From the NCBI GenBank assembly GCA_015499995.1, contig JADNRV010000012.1:62001-126000 (forward strand): 64,000 nt of DNA, written 5' to 3'. Position 1 is the first letter of the stretch; every line of letters starts with the position of its first letter. The translations under genes and the position numbers were made by a program. This document shows positions 1 to 11,971 of the stretch, piece after piece. This stretch comes from Flammula alnicola. Lineage: Eukaryota; Basidiomycota; Agaricomycetes; Agaricales; Strophariaceae. A model generated the notes under the pieces. That model was not told the origin of the DNA. It was given only the letters and a program-made list of their open reading frames with translations, and ran no database searches.

Positions 1-444
1 GACTTCGTGTTGACGGTTCCTATGTCATTACCGGCCATTGAGAATGGGGCTTCTGAGAAAACGACCCTCATTAGCGCAGGTTACACGTTTTTGTTCAGTC
101 TGGTACGCCCCGTCTCTTTAGGATATCACTCTATTGATCAGCAACTTACGCTGATGTTAACATAGCTTGACTACGCTGCTGGTGTCATTCCTGTCACATT
201 TGTTGACAAGAATCTGGATGCCCTCCCTGAGGGTTTCCCGAATTCGGATCGGTATAAATCTTTTACGGCTGTCGCCAAGGGCGCCTATTCAGCCTATGAC
301 GCAGAGAAGATGCACGGCCTCCCACTAGGTGTGCAAGTGGTGGGAAGAAGACTCGAAGAAGAGAAGGTGCTAGAAGGTATGCAAGTGATAGAGGACGCCT
401 TGCGTCAACAGGGATCGGTCTTCGTCAACGCAGTCAATCTGTAA
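1..444 (+). CDS. Amidase-signature hydrolase, C-terminal part (cut by window edge)
   Basis: Only the last two exons are in the window. The reading frame opens at base 1 with a DFVLTVP segment, is interrupted by an intron at 103-165 (gtacgc...catag), and continues with LDYAAGVIP, MHGLPLGVQVVG and RRLEEEKV to a TAA stop at 442-444. These segments match the C-terminal third of the complete amidase at 32.7-34.6 kb, including the same intron position, so the two are paralogues. Amidase-signature enzymes hydrolyse amide bonds with a Ser-cisSer-Lys triad; those residues lie upstream of the window edge and cannot be checked here. The substrate is unknown; fungal members resemble fatty-acid amide hydrolases and acetamidases. 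Family assignment is secure; activity is inferred. Confidence 0.85.
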
Positions 445-978
445 ATCCTACATAACCAAAACTCTTGGTCAATCGGTCCGAGGTTCGTTTTCTCCCACGA
501 ACCTCTCTCCCTACTTCCCTCTTTTTTTCTTTTTCTTTTCAACTTGCCTTCGGATTCGGTCCGATTCATCGCCTCGAGGCGGCAATCTGTGATATATTGT
601 TTTGGCCTGATTGCGGTTTTATATACAGTCAATATCGACCGTGCATTTCATTCTTTGATTAATTTCCGCCGCTCGCAATCTTAATGGGTCCCTTATTCAT
701 TTGTCCGTAACACTTATTCATATATACTCTTTCCTTCAGCTCATGGACTTGAGACCTGTACATTAGAGTATTCGTAGTACCACTGTTTGTATGTGTATTC
801 TATTTCTATCTCTCCCTGAATTATTATTCCGTGTTGGTTGTCTCGCACATGGGCGTTCATTTGAAAAGCAAGAGTCGTGGGACATTTCATGATCATAGAA
901 TGAAATAAAAGAGGCATCAATTCATTTTCGTTCATACAAGACTACAGAACATGTCCAAGATATGAGACGCAGACGCTC
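445..978. other. Intergenic, convergent 3' ends
   Basis: This stretch lies between the stop codons of the amidase (plus) and the AA9 gene (minus). It holds a pyrimidine-rich tract near 500-545 and no coding frame I can support. Confidence 0.6.
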
Positions 979-2501
979 TTACAGGCATTGAGAGTAGTAG
1001 GCTATGATTCGCTGAATCAATATCTTTAGCCAAATTTCGATATGGAAGAAGGCTCACCGTTGGAGGCTGTGCACGTATACGGAGCAGCGCTGCCGGAGCA
1101 ATGTTAGAATAACGAAAGGGATATAGCAGCGGACCACATACCAAACGGTAGCACCAGTCCATCCTTGTCCACCGCACTGGGCGTAGTGCGCAGCGGTTCC
1201 AGCTGTAGATGTGGGCGCAGAACTGGGCGTAGATGCTGGCGTAGATACTGGCTTAGATGTTACAGGCGGGACAGAGGTCGTCGGCACGGCAGGCGAGGAG
1301 GGCGAGGAGGGTGGTGGGGATCCGGAACCCGTCTGGCTAGGAACTGTCGCCTATATAATGGAAAGGCAGAGATGGTGAGGGGTGAAAGTTCATATCATGG
1401 AAAGTGCTGCCTTACAGTCGCGCCAGCGTAGAGAGGAGGTCCTGGGATAGGGTAGGTAGTCCTAATTGTGTGTACGACTATTAGAATTTAGAATTAATAT
1501 TTATTGGATAATGCAATATACTCAGTTTGGGCCGCGTTGCTGTAGATGTCGACGGTCACTAATATGTGGTGTTTAAGAATGTTTATAGGTGTCAAGTAAA
1601 CATACTCACATCCAGGATCGGTGTTGCTGTATCCGCCGGGGAAGGTGACGAGCTCGGCGGCGGTGGGAGCTAAGGACCCACCGCCGGTTATTGTGATTTG
1701 GGCACATTCAGGGTACATTTGCTGTGGATTTCATATCCCGTAAGACCTCTTTCCAATTGGACACATCACACAAGTTACTTACAGCAGGCAGCGAGTGCAG
1801 GGCAATGGTCTCGAAACGAATCAGGTAGCTTCCGCTGGGAACAGAGCTAGGAATAGTTGTCGTCCAGGTGTCGTTTTGGCTGATCATCAAGCCAGCACCC
1901 CAGTTTCCTGCGTAGATAGTTCCCGACAACAGACCAGCTTGGTCAATTTTGAACTACGTGTGGCGGCTCAGGAAATTGTTTTAAATAAAAGGAAAAGGAA
2001 AATCACATACCCAATTCAGAGTTGAGGCGTCGACACCCGTGCAGCTCGATCCTGGGCACTGAGCGAGGTAGGTGAGCTAAATATCAAGATTTATTAGTAC
2101 ACATTTATGCTGTCATATCAATATACACACCTGAGGTCCGTATGGGTGGGGCCAGGGTTGGTTCCAATAAGCAGTAACCTTAGAGCCGGCTGCGACAGTG
2201 GCAGTAAGCTGCAAAGCGCCCGCTGCTCCATTGTCATTGCATGCCAAAGTCGGGTCAGTGGCATCTTGGATTGGGTTGCTGGAGAGATGCAATCAATACC
2301 GAAAAGGACTTCCTCCTAGTTCAAACTTCGGAATACGCACTAACTGGACCAAGGTCTCTGGATCGTGGTTTGGCCAGTGGGGGTGTTGTAGGGGTTCCAA
2401 CCTTGGTACCAGTTTCCAGCATTCGAGTAGGCAAGAACACCACCGTGTGCGGCAGCGCGTTGGGCGCAGAGAGCGAGAGCGAGAGAAACGAGTCCAAACA
2501 T
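979..2501 (-). CDS. AA9 lytic polysaccharide monooxygenase with C-terminal CBM1
   Basis: This is a secreted copper enzyme that oxidatively cleaves cellulose or other beta-glucans. The start at 2501 gives an 18-residue signal peptide (hydrophobic LVSLALALC, then AQRAAA) whose cleavage exposes His19 (HGGVLAYSN); in the AA9 family the mature N-terminal His is half of the copper 'histidine brace'. The second copper His lies in WPHPYGP and the axial Tyr near MYPECAQ. After the catalytic domain comes [11 protein letters not shown], a Pro/Ser/Thr-rich linker, then a CBM1 ([16 protein letters not shown], then APYTC and YYSQCL) ending at TAA 979-981. The CBM1 is split by two introns (C-terminal exons: [20 protein letters not shown]). 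I count at least seven short introns. Family identity is clear; substrate (cellulose versus xyloglucan) and regioselectivity cannot be read from sequence. Confidence 0.93.
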
Positions 2502-3373
2502 TGTTCAACTTGGCACGGGAGTAGAACTTGCCTGTAGATACCGAGCCAAGCATTGAGCATCCGCCTTTTAAGCGTTGGAAAAATTGAGTATTCAATCGGT
2601 TTTTTTATCGCATAAATATCGCCTCTTTCGCTGTGGCTTGTGACGAGAGCGAAGAGAGTCGACGACTTCCATGTTGCTTTCTTGTTGGTCATCCGGGGAA
2701 ACAGGGGTCAATACGTGGGATGCGCTCCAGTATTCGGAAGAATATGCGTACCAGCGTAATGTTAGGTCATGGTCAGACCCCACAAGAAGTGCGGTGCCGC
2801 CAGCGTTCTCTGGCCGCATAACGAAGTGGCTCTGCCGGCGAATATCCGAGAATTATGGATCCTTGCCTGTTGGCCTCGGAGTCTGTTAGTGAAGACTATT
2901 TCTCTTGATCGTAAAAGTCCGCGTGGTTCCTCCCGTGTGCCAAAAATCCGCGCCTGTACGTAGAAGTACTGAAATAAACACTGATCTTAGTGATCCGCTT
3001 CCTTAAAGACAAGAAGGTGGAATGAAAAATAGCACATACCTCTTAAAATAGTGCATTTGGATTTTTGTCGGTTGAACTGAGGCAAGCCTCTCTTACAGAA
3101 CTACCTCGGGCTTTTGTCTACCCACCCTCACCCTGTGCGACCAACAAGCCGAGATGTGAATAAACGAATAAGCATTCACAACGGACCTGATCGGTATGGG
3201 GAATAGTAATTTCGGAATGAATTGACGCGTCACTGACAGGGCATACAGCGACATTGGACCGGTAATAGGTAGGAGAAATGCAGTTCTTCCTTGAATCTCA
3301 TGACTGGATACATAAATTAGCCTAGCAAAGAAGTTGAGAACATCCATGACCTACGTAGCGCAAAAATTACTTG
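2502..3373. other. AA9 upstream region, no gene
   Basis: This region lies upstream of the minus-strand AA9 start. A pyrimidine/AT-rich stretch near 2590-2610 may belong to the promoter. The small open frames here show no codon pattern, splice structure or recognisable motif. Confidence 0.5.
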
Positions 3374-3381
3374 CGATACTG

Positions 3382-3914
3382 CAAGGGGGTGCGCCAAATA
3401 AAAAAAAGTACCTAGGGTCGATTTATTTTTTAAGCCAATATTTCACGGACTAACTAACTAACGTAATCAGGAACCATCCCGATATGGTAATATTACATCA
3501 GCAATGACGCAGGTGCCCCTCCACTGGATTCCTCGCACGTCTCGCAAACCCATTTAAGAGGTGCTTGCTCGAGATTTATACATTCTAAATGGTACTGTAT
3601 ATGTATTAGTATATTCTTCCAATGAAATATAATTTTTTGACTGTTGAAAATGGCCGAGAAAAGTCACATTAGATCCAATGATTGATTGCATCATCCACTC
3701 AGTGCCGCAAACTATGTTCTACAGCATTTCTATATGTATTACAGCCAGTATTTAATAGATGTAAGGCAATATATGGTGTAAAACCTGCCTTGGGTCACTT
3801 CAAAGCACCTATTTTGGGACATTTATAGAGGGGTATAAATATTTTTTTCGCCAGCCAGCGGCTGGACTAACTAACCAACCCCTGGTCGGCTATTAAGGTT
3901 CACGCACCCCCTTG
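3382..3914. mobile_element. hAT-like MITE, 533 bp, with 8-bp target duplication
   Basis: The 12-base terminal inverted repeats CAAGGGGGTGCG (3382-3393) and CGCACCCCCTTG (3903-3914) match perfectly. They are flanked by identical 8-base direct repeats CGATACTG (3374-3381 and 3915-3922). An 8-bp target duplication with CA-starting termini is the hallmark of hAT-superfamily insertions. The interior is AT-rich and encodes no transposase, so it is non-autonomous. The termini and duplication are seen directly; the superfamily call is inferred. Confidence 0.78.
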
Positions 3915-3922
3915 CGATACTG

Positions 3923-4609
3923 GGCCCAAAGTAAAGCTAAAAAAAAAGTAGTCGCCTTGAGGGTTTCAAATTGTTTTATAAATGTACAATTTAGAGTAAA
4001 AGAGGTCCAGTCTCGCATTAGAGACTTCAGAGAGAAGACAATATCCCGTCATCGAGGCTGAAAGCAAGGTGGATGAAGCGGGGATTTAAAAATACATGTA
4101 GCATGTGACTTGGGGATTTTTAAGGCCACATGACCACATGGACGCGAACACAATTTAATTTTAAGTACCAGAATTTACTAACGAGCCGAATTTACCGTTT
4201 AAAATAAATAAAGAAATTGATGGGACTATGCAAGAGAGAGGATATGTTTCTGCCGCGATTCAGAGGATATATTTATAACGTTTTAGGTTGCAAATGTCCG
4301 TGCTGAAACGGAGTATATATACAATTGGAATGTAACGGACAAAAACAGAAGTATAGAAGGTATCTATAAATATGAGTAGAAATGCGGCCGCCTATGCTAT
4401 AGAGCTACACAGAAAATTACGGAAAAGAAAGCAAGAGGATGGTGCCGAATGGGATGACATGCTGTTGAACCTCATCAACCAAGCGAGATTAACGAATAGC
4501 ATATCATACAATAACAAGCAGAAAACAATGCCATCTGCTACGCCGCAGCACGACCAGTCTCCGAGGATGAATAACCAGGTGAACGAGGAACAAGGAACCG
4601 GGGAAAAGA
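3923..4609. other. Intergenic with one doubtful plus-strand frame
   Basis: This is AT-rich sequence between the MITE and the 3' end of the kinase gene. A plus-strand ORF from 4372 (MSRNAAAYAIELHRKLRKRK, acidic and basic, no known motif) runs into sequence antisense to the kinase. TATA-like stretches at 4313-4322 and 4363-4369 precede it. I do not consider it supported as a gene. Confidence 0.35.
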
Positions 4610-6836
4610 TCACCGGGCCTCAACATCCCTGGCCGATTTCTCACCTTCAGTCCACCTCGCCGAATTATTCCCCGAAACTGTTAACCACGCTTCGAGACGT
4701 CTCCCCAGCTCTCCACCCCGGCCCCCACAGATATCCCCCGTCGTATTCAACATCTGCTCCTTCTCTTGCTCCTCTAACATCGGCAACTTGGACGAGAGCT
4801 TTACGCCTCGTCCCACACCTGACCGAGCGGCGACCTGGGTTTTACCGTTCAGCCTGTTGACCACACTGCGCTCGCCTGAATCAGCGGCAGACGTGCTGAC
4901 CATCGCATGTGCCGCTTCTAAGTCGACGGAATGGCCATCTTTGAACCATTCTGCCTCGAACTCTTCTGGACCAAGGATGCTGTCCACCAGCCCTTCCTCC
5001 CATCCATCCCACTCAGCGCATCGATGAGCAAGGCGAAGTCGCGTGCCTGCACTTTCGTAGTAGAGCCACTCTTTGCAGAGCTCTGCGAGGTCGACGGGTT
5101 TTTCGGTTTTAGGCAATTGGACTGAGATACTGGGGTCGGTTGGTAGTTTGGCAACAACTTCACGGAAGATTTTCGTGAGGAAAGGGCTGGATTGAAGGAA
5201 AGCAGGAACGTGGGCGCATGCCCAAAGCGGTCTGGTTGTCGTCGACTCCCAGTCGATTATACAAGTCTAGGAGGAATATATTAATCAGTTTATTACCAAC
5301 TTTCGGCAGAGACGGAAGACGCACGATTGAAGTGTGGTCTTTCTCGTCGACAAAAATATTCTCCAAGCTCAGATCATGACAATCTAGCCCAAACTCCTCC
5401 GGGCCGTCCCCGGTTTTCAGCAATGAACTCAGCCGTTCCATCATCTGCATCCATCTTCCCATCTCCTTCTTTACTGTTTCCTCCATTTGCGCTATGTGCG
5501 CAAGCAGGAAGGTGCTCCGCTGCATCCGTCTATAATCCCGATACATGGCGTCTCCCGGGCCCTCCCACTCATCCTCGCTCTCCGACAAGTTCCATTCATC
5601 GCTCTCGTCGCTCTCGTCACCCGGTACTGCACGTAATTTATGGTGACGCGACGAAATAATCTCATCTGGGTCTAGATGAAGTCGATGAGGGGCAGATTTA
5701 CCCTCGCCCTCCCGAATGACACCTTCAATTTCGCGGGTGACACAAGATGCCAAATAAGACTGTGCGGTTGACCATGGTCCCCGGTTGAGCTCCGCAGGAT
5801 GGCTGAGCTCCCCCCGATTCGAACCGAAAAAAGGCCACGAGATAATAGGTCCAACATGATAATCATGCGGAACTGATTGTAAAGAAGGAAGGGTGAGGAA
5901 GGAGGGTTTCGGGGTAGTGGTGGCGGAGAATCCAGCCACGTCTAGAGTGGGCGAGAACGGAAATGCAGAATAACGATCTGCAGTGGCCTTGGGCGTCGGT
6001 GCGCCAGACCCAACACTAAACCATGGTTCTGGTCCGAAATATAGAGACCCGATAGCCTTGAATCGGTGCGCGAAGAGTGGGATGACGATGGCGGCAACAT
6101 TCTTCATCAGCTTCACCAGATCGTTGTAGGGAAGCCCGTGATAAACCTGCGAAAGCGGAATTCCCGACGCCTGTATCACGTGATCGTTTAGCCCACTAAA
6201 AACCTACCGAGACGACAAAGGCATACTTTTGACATGAGGATGAACTCGCCACCGAGTCGGTTGTAAGGATTGGAATCATAGTGATAGATCGTGGACACTG
6301 GTACGTTCGTGTTGTGACGGAGATAGCTAATCGTTGCAACTTCAGATTCTGTCTTCAAGCGCGGCATGAAGCGACGCGCAACTCTAGCGACGAGATTGAC
6401 ATGATCGACCAGGGTAACAAGATAAGCCTAAGAAAATCAAAAATAGGCTATCAGAAAACAGAAGCATAGAATAGACAAGGATGCGAAAGAAAACTACCTT
6501 ATGAAACGTTCCTGCACCCAAGCTATCGTCAACGTAGGTCTTACGGGCGAAGTGAAACCCGAACTCACCAGCATTCAGAAATGTGATGCGCCCAACTTCC
6601 ACGCCCATCTTTTCGCGCACGACGTCTTTCAGAAGCTTCCTATCCACCTCAAATGTTGTGGCACCGTGTAGAGCTGCGTCCGCCTTGCGCTCCTTCTTTC
6701 GATCAGCGTGTTCAATAGCCCAGTCCCATATCAGAGGTGGTTGGGCCTCGGTCTTCACAGTCGCAGTTGTGGATTTTGTTGCAGGCAATTCGCTTTCGTT
6801 CGCTTGGATGAAGAGTTTGCGACCATCCCGATGCAT
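4610..6836 (-). CDS. APH-fold (aminoglycoside phosphotransferase-like) kinase
   Basis: This is a fungal phosphotransferase-family protein with a kinase-like fold. The N-terminal exon (6836 down to about 6490) includes VGRITFLNAGEFGFHF and continues after an intron into VARVARRFMPRLKTE and SEVATISYLRHNTNVP, where this family has its nucleotide-binding strands. The large exon (6179-5250) holds an acidic insert (DESDESDEW) and the catalytic loop CHDLSLENIFVD, matching HxDxxxxN. After one more intron comes CIIDWES, the metal-binding Asp. The C-terminal exon (about 5240-4610) has no recognised domain. The in-frame ATG at 6836 is the only one in its exon, but a plausible intron acceptor near 6965 means an upstream exon may be missing. 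Members abound in Agaricomycetes, with mostly unknown substrates; antibiotic resistance should not be assumed. Confidence 0.78.
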
Positions 6837-7449
6837 TACAGAATGGCCCAAGGCAAATGGTAAAGTCGTCGACGGCTCGTCCTTATCAAGAGTCTCGGCC
6901 GGCTCTGGATGTGTTGATAATTGAATCAGCGTACTGGTGCAAGATCCGTTGCTTTTCGAGTTCCCAACCCTGGTGGCACTGGCGCAAAAGATGAAAGAGA
7001 GGTAAAAGGGTCAGCAATGGTGAAGGAAGACGACAAGATTGGTTGTCATACGCACTGACTGTTCAAAGCAACTTGAAACGACCAATTATTACTTGTAAGC
7101 TGTTTGTCTCTATTTGTGATGGCCTCTGTGCCGGTAATAGTTTCGGTCACTGACGGCAATCCCATTTGCAAAGTGAGATAATAAGAAATGGGGGAAAGCG
7201 GGGGGAAGCGGGGAGGTACAAAAGGAAACTTGTGTCTGGGGAATGATTGCTTTTATACACCAAGAGAGATCCTTTTCTTTAATGGTACCGCCGGGTTCCG
7301 TCTTAATTAGTGTTCCGTACTCAACCGCATCCTTATTGCCGACATGAGATTTTAAACGTTTAACGCATACCCGAGTGATCAATCAGAATATACTATGCAA
7401 GAGACACCCTCCGCCGAGGTCGTTTCCTTCACACGAATGTGGATCATCA
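6837..7449. other. Upstream of the APH-like kinase
   Basis: This stretch probably holds the promoter and 5' UTR of the minus-strand kinase, and possibly a first coding exon ending near 7050 (a gtgcgtatg donor is visible on the minus strand). I could not fix a start codon there. Confidence 0.35.
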
Positions 7450-7457
7450 TTACCACA

Positions 7458-7789
7458 CAGTGTTGGACAGTCATGACTTATCCCGCAAAGTCACAGTCAA
7501 AAATCGAATGACTAGTCATGACTAGTCATGACCGGTCAATTTTGATTGACTTTTGACTGATCAACACGCACTTCAAAGCAGCCGCACATGACCTATGGAG
7601 ACACTACGTATCACGCATCAGCGCTAAATCAGCACGCATCCCATCACGCACCACAGACGCATAGTCGTGTGGGAATTGATTGATGGCCATCAGCCTTTTG
7701 GGTCAAGTCATTGGTCAATTTGACCAATGACTTGACTTTTGTTGACTATGACCGACTTTATTGACCAGTCAATGACTTGTCCAACACTG
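7458..7789. mobile_element. hAT-like MITE, 332 bp, with 8-bp target duplication
   Basis: The ends are CAGTGTTGGACA (7458-7469) and its inverted copy TGTCCAACACTG (7778-7789). The subterminal GTCAT/GACT similarity extends further with one or two indels. Identical 8-base repeats TTACCACA flank it (7450-7457 and 7790-7797). The CAGTG terminus and 8-bp duplication fit the hAT superfamily. The interior is packed with TGAC/GTCA motifs and short palindromes (TGACTAGTCA twice near 7508-7529), as expected for subterminal transposase-binding repeats. It encodes no protein. Confidence 0.88.
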
Positions 7790-7797
7790 TTACCACA

Positions 7798-9792
7798 TGC
7801 CATATCGGGCCACCGTCTCCAGGACCCCGGGAAATGGTAGGAGAGAGCGTATAACTTTTCAGATAGATTTTTGTCCTAAGCCAGGACCTACGAACAGACG
7901 GGCATTGAACATTTAATACTCAAGTTCAAGCGTCAAGGCTTTCATTTCACGAAGACGATGCATTTACAAGACAGAGGACAGATGCTGAGTGGAGGCTAGG
8001 GAAGATAGGGGCAAAATCGACGAACTATCGGGACAAAGAGTCGGTTTTAAGATGCTATTTCCCGGGGTCGTCCATCTCTCTCGGCAATAAAGTCTGTCTT
8101 GAAGTCTTGAATCCCAAGAAGATGCTAATGCGCGCTAAAAATTGTTCGCCGAGGGCAGAAACACGATCGCCCAACGCCAAGGCCGCTTTCACCGCCAAGA
8201 TACGAGTAAATAACGATCTCGAAAACCGAATTGTGGCACAGAATATATGCCAAGGGGTCCAAATTAAAGCGAGATCAACTAACGATGCCCTGCGGATGGG
8301 CGTTAGGCATTACACCTCTATTTTTGGAACATGATAATACAAGGGTGCATGCAGAAATTTAAAAGGGCTCGAGGTAGCGGCTGATAATTCATCTATGTCG
8401 CTTGGTCTTGCTTTAATCCACCGAACGATTCAATACATATTGCAGCATGGCCGTTGGTGACAGGCGGCACCCATATCAACAGATAACTTAATTACAATCG
8501 CCTGGAAGAATCACAGCTAGTTTGAATGCACTTCTAACGGTGTCTTGGCGCCTGCAAACTATCCCATGCCTCGCTTCTTCCCATCTCTTAACGGCGTCAT
8601 AGAGTTCCTTCAATGACGAGAAAATAAAATGTACTTACTGTACAGCACATAGCGTCATGAAATTTTCAATCACCAACGAGCACTCAACGTTCAACGAAGA
8701 TATCTCAACGCGCGGTGACGATAACGTAGGCACGAGGCGTGGCACTACCTACGCCACGGTCTGTATTACACGTCGCACGAGACGGATGTCCGAGAAGGGT
8801 TCGAGATAGGTCGGTAATAGTGCGGACGGGATCTGCGTTCGAGTGTGAAAAACACCTAAGCGACTTGTGGGTGCCCGGATGCCCGTGCGCTGGATCTCGT
8901 TGTACAGTGTACACATTGCAAATCCTTACTCGGAGTCGGAGGTTCATCATTTTTCTCTTGGTCTTTCCGAAGAACGTTGGAGGTAATGAACAAAATTTTT
9001 GTCCATTACTGCAACCTTAAACCCACCAATTTCAGTGGACTTGTTCTGGCCTTACCGTCGAACGTGCTTCTTACGATGACTGACTTTTGAATTGGAGCAA
9101 GGCCACATGTATCACTAGAAGTTTCCAACGGATGTATTTTTAAGACTGCTGTAAACCTTCTGGCCGTAGACGTCGGGCTGCAGTATTGGTACGGATACAA
9201 TTACCTCGTAGCGTTGCAAAAGACGTGCTCAAGCGTATGGTATTACGAACGGTGCACGTGGCGACAGGAAGTACGCAAACGGAAAGCCATTTTCAAGGAG
9301 AAATGAGGACATTGTCATCCAAAAATATTAGCTGATGTCCAGCAATCAAAGAGTAACTAAAGGATACACATTTTCTTTAGAGGTACGGTACTAAGTAGGT
9401 AAAAGGACAATAGGCTAGAACGAGGTTAATGGTTGTGTAACCGACGAAAGTGTAGAAGTAGGAGAAGAGGAGAAATGCTAGGTGGTACAGGCCGACTACT
9501 GTTACAACAGATTAAATCAAAAAATCATGTATGATTGACGAGGTATACGTATGTAGATGGCGAACAAAACAAGAAGGAGAAAAGAGAATCTAAATACCAG
9601 AACAGCGAAGGTTGACGAGGCTTTCATGCCGTATTTTGAGCGGAGGAGAAACCTATGTACTTATAGGTACGGATGTGTCAGAGGAGATCTGATAAAACAA
9701 GAGACTCGTCAGCATCACATGTATTACTAAGGCTGATTCAACGTTTGACAGAAGAACAAACAGGAGATAAGAAGACAAGGATATGTATACAC
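7798..9792. other. Long intergenic region, no supported gene
   Basis: Roughly 2 kb lie between the MITE and the F-box gene 3' end. The short frames (for example 8107-8334 plus, 8705-8950 minus) have no homology I recognise and no splice-joined extensions. Some sequence near 9660-9790 may be 3' exon or UTR of the F-box gene. Confidence 0.45.
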
Positions 9793-11971
9793 TCACCTAT
9801 CAGCCGCAGGATCCGAACAAATGACCTCTGCAATTCTTGAATGCAGCCACTTCATCACGTCCTCACCAAGGCTCGTGCACTCGTAAAACTCGAGCAGCGC
9901 CAGCCTGATAGGAGTGACGCCGCCCACCGCCTGCGCCGTGCCATTTTCCGGATTCCTCGCCTCGACCATCTGCACCAGCTTCGTCACGCCCTCATTGTGC
10001 GCATGACAGCTCCTCAGACCGAGAACCTCGAGAACGGGGCACGCCCACGCCAGGTTCTGGTTCTGGTTCGGGTCATCTTCGGGCGAACCGAGTGCAGTTA
10101 ATAAGGGCTCCAGTGAAGTCCCGCCAATAGTTAGCGTTTTAAGGTGTGGTAGCTCCGCAAGGAGGGCTGTCCATGAGATAACGAGTCCTCCGGGGCCGTA
10201 ATAAAACGTGGCGGCGTTAGCGGCGACGCCGTACGCTATTGAAAGTTGCTGAATTGGGGGTCGGCTGGACCGCGTAAGCAGGCTCGAGATGATGTCTTCG
10301 ATCGCGTCTCGTGCTTCAATGTCAAGCGTGAGGGAGTCGAGGTTGGGGAGGGTGAGCGATTCGAGGAGTTGTGTAAGAAGGTAGTGTCCACCAAGAGTAA
10401 GGGTGGTCACATGTGGTAGTGTGAGACCTGTAAGCGGGAGAATAGCCGGCAATACGCCCTGGAAATGCAGCGAAACAGAGGTAAGATCAGGGTTATTCGA
10501 CAGGATATGGAGTATTCTGTCCAGAGGAAGGTGTGATGTCGGAAGGCCACGAAGGTTGAGTGTCTGAAGGCCGCGAAGCATGGGAGAAGACCACTTGAAA
10601 GGGGTATGTTGCAGTGTGAGCATTCGCAATTTTGGAAGAACCACTGAGGAAGAAGAGTTCGCATTAGGCAACCAAGGCCATTCTGCAAAGAAGGCCGCTT
10701 CTACGCTCGAAACCTCGAACTCTCTTAAAAGAGGTGCGTCCCCTGGAGGTAAAAATATCAGTACAGAGGCGCATTTTACAGGGCCAAAACGTACCGTTTA
10801 TAGACTTCAAGGCTCCCATTGATGTGAATTGCTTATCGAAACGGAAGACGAATCTTTCCCAGCGGTGCATTTGTTCGACCAGGTAGAAAAACGCGATATG
10901 TCCCCAGTGCATGCTAACTCGAGACACGGTGTTCGCTGGCCGTTCATGGTTACTCTGACTTCCGAAAGGAGAGCTCCAACCATCACTGTGGCTAGGCGGC
11001 GAGGGCGGCATGACTATGGGTACACTCCCAATAGGCGGGGGAGGCGGGGGAGGTGCAACCACATAATGAGACGAAAGCTGCTGCGAGTTAAACGACAAAT
11101 TCCACGGCGGTGTTATTGGTGTTAACGGCGATGGCGTGCGTCTCGGTCGCACAGAAGAAGGGTCATTCTTTTGCTTTGAGGTTGCCACGTACAAGAATAT
11201 TTCGATATCTAGAGGAACTGTTTCCCCCGAGCGCTCGAGCCATAGCCGAATGGTATCAGCGGACGCGTGTTGGGTTGTAAGGAGCCGAATCTGTAAGCAA
11301 CGGTCAGCTTCATGGTCAGAAATTAGCATGCATTCGCGGGAGCGAGAAGGCCTATTAATAGACAGTGAAGTCTCTGCCGTCCTCCTTCTTGGCAGGCTTT
11401 ACAGAAACCGGATAGATGACTGATGAGCCCAACATAATCGTCGGATATGGGTCGCCAGAGCACACCAGTCACCCCGCGTGCACCAGGATACGCGAGAAAT
11501 GCGGGGTACGACTCCCACATTCGACATCGGTTTCAAACGGGCCGTAATAGACCACGAAGAAGAGTAGAGAACTGTAAACGAACTCACTTTTGACCAGATC
11601 AAAGGTATCCTCAAGGCCAGCCTTCGCCATGATGTACACACCGCCGCCAGCACCCACGCCGAACATGCATGCTCCTCGAAACTCCACATGAAAATCTCTC
11701 TTAGCAATTCAAGAGGCAACCGCCGGATCGGGCTGAGGTATGCCAACGTCTTCGAAGCCCGATTCTCCAGCGCCGAACGCTCCATCTGAAGCTCGCGTAT
11801 GGCGACTTTGCTGTCCCGCACTATCTGGGCAAGCGTGGCCTCGGCGGCGTTGATTTTCGAGGTGAGCTCGCGTACGGAGTCGCGTGTCGCCTCGAGGCAT
11901 TTGCGTGCACCTTCTAGGGTCTCCTTCGTAGGCGGCTCTGCGAAATCGGGGAGCGACATGAAATGGATCAA
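9793..11971 (-). CDS. F-box protein with coiled coil and leucine-rich tail
   Basis: This is a probable substrate receptor for an SCF ubiquitin ligase. The first exon (11971 to about 11590) encodes a heptad-like coiled coil (KETLEGARKCLEATRDSVREL and following), then the F-box LSPIRRLPLELLREIFMWSF with a conserved WRRLALRIPLIWSKV tail. This arrangement is very common in agaricomycete genomes. A later exon (about 11290-10680) carries a proline-rich stretch (APPPPPPPIG). The last large exon (10671-9793) consists of irregular leucine-rich segments (LRGLQTLNLRGLPTSHL, LPHLKTLTIGG). The start at 11971 or the next Met (11959) is possible. The apparent stop TGA at 9793 overlaps a strong donor (AGGTGAGTG), so a short extra 3' exon reading to about 9663 is possible. 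The target protein is unknown. Confidence 0.8.

Noticed and set aside
4372..4860. 162-codon plus-strand frame opposite the kinase 3' end
   Set aside because: More than half is antisense to the well-supported kinase C-terminal exon; the unique part shows no known domain.
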